In this document: positions 1 to 3,237 of the stretch, in pieces
How positions within the stretch are numbered: the first letter of the stretch is position 1
Layout: each line of letters opens with the position of its first letter
Source of the DNA: Betaproteobacteria bacterium
GTDB taxonomy: Bacteria > Pseudomonadota > Gammaproteobacteria > Burkholderiales > Burkholderiaceae_A
Length of the DNA: 5,849 nt
Reading direction: 5' to 3'
Assembly: GCA_028139685.1 (NCBI GenBank)
Contig: JAOINQ010000037.1
Span: 1-5,849, forward strand
Made by a program: the position numbers and the translations under genes
Notes under the pieces: generated by a model
Database searches by the model: none
Seen by the model: only the letters and a program-made list of their open reading frames with translations
What the model was told of the DNA's origin: nothing

Positions 1-335
1 CCAGCCAATTTATACCATCGGAGAGCCTGATCTCTATCGGCTCCAGAAATGAGACCAACGTAATTACTCATTCCCACCATCATTTGTGCTTCTTCTTGCC
101 CATCGTTAGCTATCCGAGACCAAATTTTAAAAGCTTTCTCGTAGTCACCACTTAAAAACAAAACCTCTTTAGAATCTAATGTCTTATTTGGAAAAACTAA
201 AGCTGCAATAAAAGAGAGACTAACTAGTGCAACGAAGAAAAAAAATATATACGGTGCAACACTGTCAAATGCTCGCAAAAATGCTGCTGAAAGTTTCTCT
301 CTAGTTAAAGCTGTACTGATCTGAGTGTTTTTCAT
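1..335 (-). CDS. Membrane-anchored Sel1-repeat (TPR-like) protein, N-terminal part, cut by left edge
   Basis: I read 111 codons from an ATG at 335 to the window edge without a stop. Residues 1-27 are polar and probably cytoplasmic. Residues 28-49 (YIFFFFVALVSLSFIAALVF and neighbours) form one strong transmembrane helix. From about residue 62 the chain matches a Sel1 repeat: GDYEKAFKIWSRIANDGQ, then EEAQMMVGMSNY, a glycine-rich turn, and RDQALRWYKLA, the classic end of a repeat unit. Sel1 repeats are helical hairpins used as protein-protein scaffolds, so further repeats probably lie beyond the edge. The single N-terminal helix would place the repeats in the periplasm or on the membrane surface. 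The gene follows the DUF6607-like gene by 15 bases in the same frame, so the two are probably cotranscribed. No Shine-Dalgarno sequence precedes the ATG (CTTCCCCACATAACA), so translation may depend on coupling to the upstream gene. The family is well supported; the specific role is unknown. Confidence 0.8.
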   Translation of the reverse strand, partial: MKNTQISTALTREKLSAAFLRAFDSVAPYIFFFFVALVSLSFIAALVFPNKTLDSKEVLFLSGDYEKAFKIWSRIANDGQEEAQMMVGMSNYVGLISGADRDQALRWYKLA

Positions 336-350
336 TGTTATGTGGGGAAG

Positions 351-1520
351 TTAACTATTTTTTTCAACGTACTCTAGAATCTTTTTACGAATTTTAGTTC
401 TTTTGTCGCTGTTTAGCTTTTTTGTAAAATTTGAGTCAGTTGCAAATGTAAACATAACTTGAAAGAGTGGGTCGGAATAACCATCCTTCTTCATAGTAAC
501 AGTATCGTTTTCCTCTAGAATTCTCGTCCATGTGCTTCTAACAACAGACCAGAACTCGTTCGTTTCCTTCCAGTATTTCTCGCCAGCTGACCAATCGTGT
601 TCTTTTATTCGTTCATATCTAGCAATCCCTAACTCTTTTGCAACTACTGCATTTGATTCCATACGTTGACCTGGAGATAAAAGCTTTACTTTAAGATTTT
701 CCTCCTGCTGTACCCAACCGTTGGGAGTAATTATGTGCTCATTGAACCCAACTAAAACATCATAGTCATTCCTCACACTAAATTCTCTTCGTGGAAGCGG
801 TCTCCAGGTTTCTTCACTCTTCCATGCAGAGTAATTTGACTTGTGAACCCAGAATCCTAAAGATTGGTATCGTGGTGAATCATCCACTTGATAAACTGCC
901 TGGGACCATTTTCCGGTTACAGACTTTGGCGACTTTTTTTCCCTAGTCCAGGTATTAAATCCTGAAAAGACATTAAGCGTGGTATCTTGAAATTTCCAAT
1001 CTTGTCTCCAATGTTTCAAAACCATCGGCTGTTCCATATTAACTTTTCCATCATCATTACCATTTTTATTTTTAAAGTACATAACCATGATGTGTTGGAG
1101 ACTAATGAAGTCCTCCGTTACGGCAACAGGGAAAACATATTCCGTACCCCATGACTGATAAGGCCTTGATGGTATATGAGGATTTTTAAAATTTATCGTT
1201 TCTATAAAATCAAAAGATACGCGATACTGCCCCTGCATTGCTAAAATCGCGCGCCTGTCTTGCTCTTTTTTTGCTAAACCCTCCTCATTTATAGCAAACC
1301 ATTTCTCGTCAGGTTCAGTTTCAAGAGTGACATCTTGTCCTAGCGTCGACCCTCCTCGTGGTCGAAGGGAGCCAAAATCATCAAATTGCCAACTAAAAGT
1401 GAACTGGTTTTTTTGTGTGTTATTCACCTGGTCATTTTTCGCAAAAAGATGCCCAGCGTTAGAACCTATAATGAGGACTGAGGAAAATAAATGAAACATT
1501 ATGCTAATCGGTTTAGTCAT
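351..1520 (-). CDS. Exported DUF6607-like protein of unknown function
   Basis: This is a 389-residue protein when read from the ATG at 1520. The ATG is preceded by AAGGTGG, a good Shine-Dalgarno sequence. A GTG two codons upstream (1526) is in frame but less well placed. Residues 5-23 are hydrophobic and end at AGHLFA/KN, a plausible Sec signal peptide cleavage site near residue 27. The mature chain is rich in Trp and Tyr. It carries motifs I associate with the DUF6607 family: RPRGGSTLGQDV (about 54-65), HWRQDW (170-175), VYQVDDSPRYQ (about 209-219), WRPLPRREFSVRNDYDVL (about 239-256) and ITPNGWVQQEEN (about 264-275). The family call is from memory of these motifs, not from a search. I see no catalytic signature. 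The protein is probably periplasmic or outer-membrane associated. The gene leads an apparent two-gene operon with the Sel1 protein and lies about 105 bases downstream of a Fur-like operator, which suggests expression under iron limitation. The C-terminus is highly charged and lysine-rich. The gene looks intact. Confidence 0.85.
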   Translation of the reverse strand: MTKPISIMFHLFSSVLIIGSNAGHLFAKNDQVNNTQKNQFTFSWQFDDFGSLRPRGGSTLGQDVTLETEPDEKWFAINEEGLAKKEQDRRAILAMQGQYRVSFDFIETINFKNPHIPSRPYQSWGTEYVFPVAVTEDFISLQHIMVMYFKNKNGNDDGKVNMEQPMVLKHWRQDWKFQDTTLNVFSGFNTWTREKKSPKSVTGKWSQAVYQVDDSPRYQSLGFWVHKSNYSAWKSEETWRPLPRREFSVRNDYDVLVGFNEHIITPNGWVQQEENLKVKLLSPGQRMESNAVVAKELGIARYERIKEHDWSAGEKYWKETNEFWSVVRSTWTRILEENDTVTMKKDGYSDPLFQVMFTFATDSNFTKKLNSDKRTKIRKKILEYVEKNS

Positions 1521-1627
1521 GTCCACCTTACCTATCTAAAGCTTTGTAAATCTATAAGATTCAATATTTTGTTTAAAAGAGTACATAAGAATACGTTATT
1601 TAATTAAAACATATTGAGCATGGAAAT

Positions 1628-1646
1628 GCAAATGATTCTCAATTTC
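1628..1646. promoter_or_regulatory. Fur-box-like operator, proximal site
   Basis: The plus-strand 19-mer GCAAATGATTCTCAATTTC matches the classical Fur consensus (GATAATGATAATCATTATC) at 13 of 19 positions, including the core AATGAT and TCA. It sits immediately downstream of the minus-strand TATAAT at 1652-1647, so it covers the expected transcription start, the usual place for an iron-repressing Fur site. The site is known from its consensus; binding here is inferred. It would control the DUF6607-like gene and the Sel1-repeat gene. Confidence 0.6.
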
Positions 1647-1652
1647 ATTATA
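1647..1652 (-). promoter_or_regulatory. Perfect TATAAT -10 box for the DUF6607-Sel1 operon
   Basis: Read on the minus strand, 1652 to 1647 is TATAAT. It directly abuts the proximal Fur-like site. I see no good -35 hexamer at the usual spacing; at 17 bp the sequence is TCAGAT, which is weak. Transcription would begin near 1640, giving a leader of about 120 bases before the ATG at 1520. A weak -35 could mean low basal activity or the need for an activator. Confidence 0.5.
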
Positions 1653-1669
1653 AGATATTCTTCAACAGA

Positions 1670-1688
1670 ATCTGAGAGAATCATTCTA
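1670..1688. promoter_or_regulatory. Second, weaker Fur-like site over the -35 region
   Basis: The plus-strand sequence at 1670-1688 includes GAGAATCATT (1676-1685) and matches the Fur consensus at 10 of 19 positions. That 10-mer is the exact reverse complement of AATGATTCTC at 1631-1640 inside the proximal site. A pair of sites flanking the -10 box is common in Fur-regulated promoters, which makes the weaker match more believable. Confidence 0.4.
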
Positions 1689-1939
1689 TAGTGTAGAGGT
1701 TTGGGTTTTTCTGGAATCGACTTAAAATGAGATACAGCTTCATGGTAATAACGACTTGAGATCATTGTCCTCTGGACTCTCGCCCCACCCTGATTAATTT
1801 TCAGATTAAAATTTAGATAACTGTTTGCTTAATGAACCCTACTGAGAATCAGTTGGCCACCTAACAATCGTTCCAGGATATTCATGCAACCTAATTGGTT
1901 TCATCATACATAAAAGTATATTGTTAAGGTTATGAATCT

Positions 1940-1975
1940 AAAAATGCGGTTACAACGTTAGACAGGTGTAATGCA
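1940..1975 (-). terminator. Weak candidate Rho-independent terminator after the small exported-protein operon
   Basis: On the minus strand, TGC-A-TTACA pairs with TGTAA-CC-GCA (3 + 5 bp with a small internal bulge) around a 12-base loop, and TTTTT follows directly. It starts 9 bases past the stop codon of the 88-residue gene. The stem is short and AT-rich, so it would be an inefficient terminator at best. Its position and T-tract are what support it. Confidence 0.35.
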
Positions 1976-1984
1976 AGCGTATTT

Positions 1985-2251
1985 TTAATTAACCATCCAG
2001 TGTAGACTACACTTGTAATCACAGATAACCGTGTTTTCTTTACTCTGTTTCTTACATCTGATTTGCGCTGTATCAATTCCAGTGAAAGGTTTGCACAGCT
2101 TTTTCATCGTTTCGATAGGATAAAATTCTGTAGTGGACAGCAATCTTCCTTGATATTTGTTAGAAAGATTAGGTTCATAAAAATCGGCATCTCGTGTGTC
2201 AGCAAAACTTTGATTCAATATAATGCAAAATGTCAAAAAAAACTTTTTCAT
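1985..2251 (-). CDS. Small exported cysteine-rich protein, family not recognised
   Basis: This is an 88-residue protein when read from the ATG at 2251, whose first residues MKKFFLTFCIILNQSFA/D form a compact Sec signal peptide with a clear A-x-A-like end. A GTG at 2278 is in frame and would add nine residues (reading MIKKKGNTL before the ATG). The ATG is preferred because it starts the signal peptide exactly and has AAAGG about ten bases upstream. The mature chain of about 71 residues holds four cysteines (53, 66, 77, 81), enough for two disulfides, as expected for a periplasmic or secreted domain. It has a D/E-rich start and a basic middle (RCKKQSK). I do not recognise the family. It lies 51 bases downstream of the 171-residue exported protein on the same strand, with no terminator between them, so the two are probably cotranscribed. 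Confidence 0.65.
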   Translation of the reverse strand: MKKFFLTFCIILNQSFADTRDADFYEPNLSNKYQGRLLSTTEFYPIETMKKLCKPFTGIDTAQIRCKKQSKENTVICDYKCSLHWMVN

Positions 2252-2302
2252 AAGTGTGTTACCTTTCTTTTTGATCACAATAGCTAATTAACCTTAATAA
2301 AA

Positions 2303-2818
2303 TTATTTCAATTTCGCAAACTCACAAGCAAAGGCATCCGTTAAAGCCCCTGCCCCTCCCTTTTTTAATTGCTGAGCCTCATTTGGAATTAATCTCATAA
2401 TTGGTTTACCCAAACCCATTGCCGACTTATATATATAAAAATTTTGCCAAACAACTTTTTCCCCATCACATTTGCTTTTTTTCGATACAACTAGAGAAGT
2501 TACATTAGGGGAAATAGCCTTCTTAGCATTAATGAGTTCCACGTATGTTATACCATCGCTACTTTTTTTTATACTTGCCCCATCTACAAATCTTGAGGCG
2601 GAGTAAAAGTATGGCCAAAGATAGGTGTCCCCAGAATCTTCCCCCACCTCGACTTCTACCCAATTAGCACTGTAAGCTGGGCCGATTAGAAACAAATACA
2701 TAGATACCAAACAAATGAAAACTGAAAAACACTTTATGCTTACTAAAGTAAGTGCGTCGGTTATTCTATAACCACTCATTGAAGAAAAATCACGTATATA
2801 CCGTCTTTGTGTAACCAT
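2303..2818 (-). CDS. Exported 171-residue protein resembling surface-adhesin protein E-like family
   Basis: The start at 2818 is supported by GGAG placed six bases upstream. A second ATG at residue 14 is possible but unneeded. A 29-residue cytoplasmic lead precedes a hydrophobic stretch (about 30-48) ending at AYSA/NW, giving an unusually long signal peptide with cleavage near residue 51. The mature part begins NWVEVEV and continues with FVDGASIKK, a beta-strand region (YVELINAKK), then KSKCDGEKVVWQNFYIY, KSAMGLGKP and a C-terminal FACEFAK. The order resembles small proteins of the surface-adhesin protein E-like fold: xxWV, a VDxxSI strand, a Cys followed by a basic stretch, MGxG, and a C-terminal Cys helix. 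Cysteines 117 and 165 probably form a disulfide. The match is by eye only, and adhesion itself is not shown. The gene is the first of a likely two-gene operon with the 88-residue protein and faces away from acnB. Confidence 0.7.
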   Translation of the reverse strand: MVTQRRYIRDFSSMSGYRITDALTLVSIKCFSVFICLVSMYLFLIGPAYSANWVEVEVGEDSGDTYLWPYFYSASRFVDGASIKKSSDGITYVELINAKKAISPNVTSLVVSKKSKCDGEKVVWQNFYIYKSAMGLGKPIMRLIPNEAQQLKKGGAGALTDAFACEFAKLK

Positions 2819-2856
2819 TTACAACTCCGAAGAAAAACCCGTTAAAAATGCAAAAT

Positions 2857-2862
2857 TTTATA
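2857..2862 (-). promoter_or_regulatory. Possible -10 box (TATAAA) for the exported-protein operon
   Basis: Minus-strand GGTATAAAAT at about 2864-2855 contains TATAAA, about 38 bases upstream of the ATG at 2818, which would give a leader of roughly 30 bases. No good -35 hexamer is found at 16-18 bp upstream, so this rests on position and one hexamer. Confidence 0.3.
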
Positions 2863-2979
2863 CCTGAACAGAAACAAACCGGTGTTGGCATGCACCCCTC
2901 TAGGAGGGACTGTTTGACTTTAAGTTCCTGACATACTCTTGATACAAAAGTGAATTCTTTGTTTCAAATCGTATAAGCC

Positions 2980-2995
2980 TCTGATTATTATCAGA
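2980..2995. repeat. Perfect 6-bp inverted repeat TCTGAT-TATT-ATCAGA
   Basis: The arms pair exactly around a four-base loop, about 243 bases upstream of the acnB start. On the minus strand it reads TCTGATAATAATCAGA, which partly resembles a Fur half-site. It could be an operator or an RNA hairpin. It does not look like a terminator because there is no long T-tract and the stem is AT-rich. Confidence 0.35.
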
Positions 2996-3027
2996 AAATA
3001 CCAATTTGCGAAATAACAGGAAGAAAG

Positions 3028-3140
3028 ACTTTTGCCCAAAGAGCCTCCCGATTTATAAATTCTCCTATGGTAAAATATCAGGCTTGATACGCTTTGTTTA
3101 TACAAACGAATTAGTTAATTTGTTACTCAACTTTTGCCCA
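3028..3140 (+). repeat. Direct repeat ACTTTTGCCCA, two copies 102 bp apart
   Basis: Exact copies lie at 3028-3038 and 3130-3140, both on the plus strand upstream of acnB. The second copy directly precedes TATAAG (3141-3146), a possible -10 element. The repeat could be a regulator site for acnB or chance similarity in AT-rich sequence. Confidence 0.35.
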
Positions 3141-3184
3141 TATAAGTGCGTTTAATTTATTGGTTTTGATTTGTGGAATATCAG

Positions 3185-3190
3185 TATAAA
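3185..3190 (+). promoter_or_regulatory. Weak candidate -10 box (TATAAA) for acnB
   Basis: TATAAA lies 48 bases before the acnB ATG. The nearest TTG-type -35 elements are TTGGTT at 3160 (19-bp spacer) and TTGATT at 3166 (13-bp spacer), neither ideal. TATAAG at 3141 with TTGTTA at 3120 (15-bp spacer) is an alternative. I cannot decide between them from sequence alone. Confidence 0.2.
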
Positions 3191-3237
3191 CAACTTTTTC
3201 GAAGGGCAACACCGAAAACAATTTTTTTGAGATCACG

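Larger units (their letters stand above)
1521..1984. other. 464-bp intergenic region with iron-type promoter, no convincing gene
   Basis: This AT-rich stretch separates the two minus-strand operons. It contains the Fur-like sites, the TATAAT box and a weak terminator for the operon on its right. Both strands hold only short open frames. The longest I followed runs on the minus strand from an ATG at 1765 to a TAA at 1604 (53 codons); it overlaps the promoter and Fur site and I do not call it a gene. Two small inverted repeats are also visible: AATCT-ATA-AGATT at 1549-1561 in the leader of the DUF6607-like gene, and ACTGA-GAA-TCAGT at 1841-1853. I see no RNA gene. Confidence 0.6.
2819..3237. 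other. 419-bp divergent intergenic region between the exported-protein operon and acnB
   Basis: It must carry promoters in both directions. I see no gene in it. A 61-codon minus-strand frame at 2920-3105 lacks any protein-like pattern. Visible structure includes CCCTC-TAG-GAGGG (2896-2908), TCTGAT-TATT-ATCAGA (2980-2995), TTTGT-TTAT-ACAAA (3093-3106) and the direct repeat ACTTTTGCCCA at 3028-3038 and 3130-3140. The region is AT-rich, and several TA-rich stretches could serve as -10 boxes. Confidence 0.6.

Noticed and set aside
2063..2287. 74-codon plus-strand open frame
   Set aside because: It lies entirely opposite the exported cysteine-rich gene, which has a clear signal peptide and start. 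This frame is an antisense shadow.
2896..2908. CCCTC-TAG-GAGGG as a Rho-independent terminator
   Set aside because: The stem is only five base pairs and neither side has a T-tract. It lies upstream of both flanking genes rather than after one.
2920..3105. 61-codon minus-strand open frame in the acnB upstream region
   Set aside because: No ribosome-binding site, no recognisable motif, an odd composition, and it spans hairpins and a direct repeat in a divergent promoter region.
2819..3237. Eukaryotic-type iron-responsive element or riboswitch upstream of acnB
   Set aside because: The hairpins seen have TATT or TTAT loops and no bulged C with a CAGUGN loop. I also found no multi-stem arrangement or terminator/anti-terminator pair typical of riboswitches.
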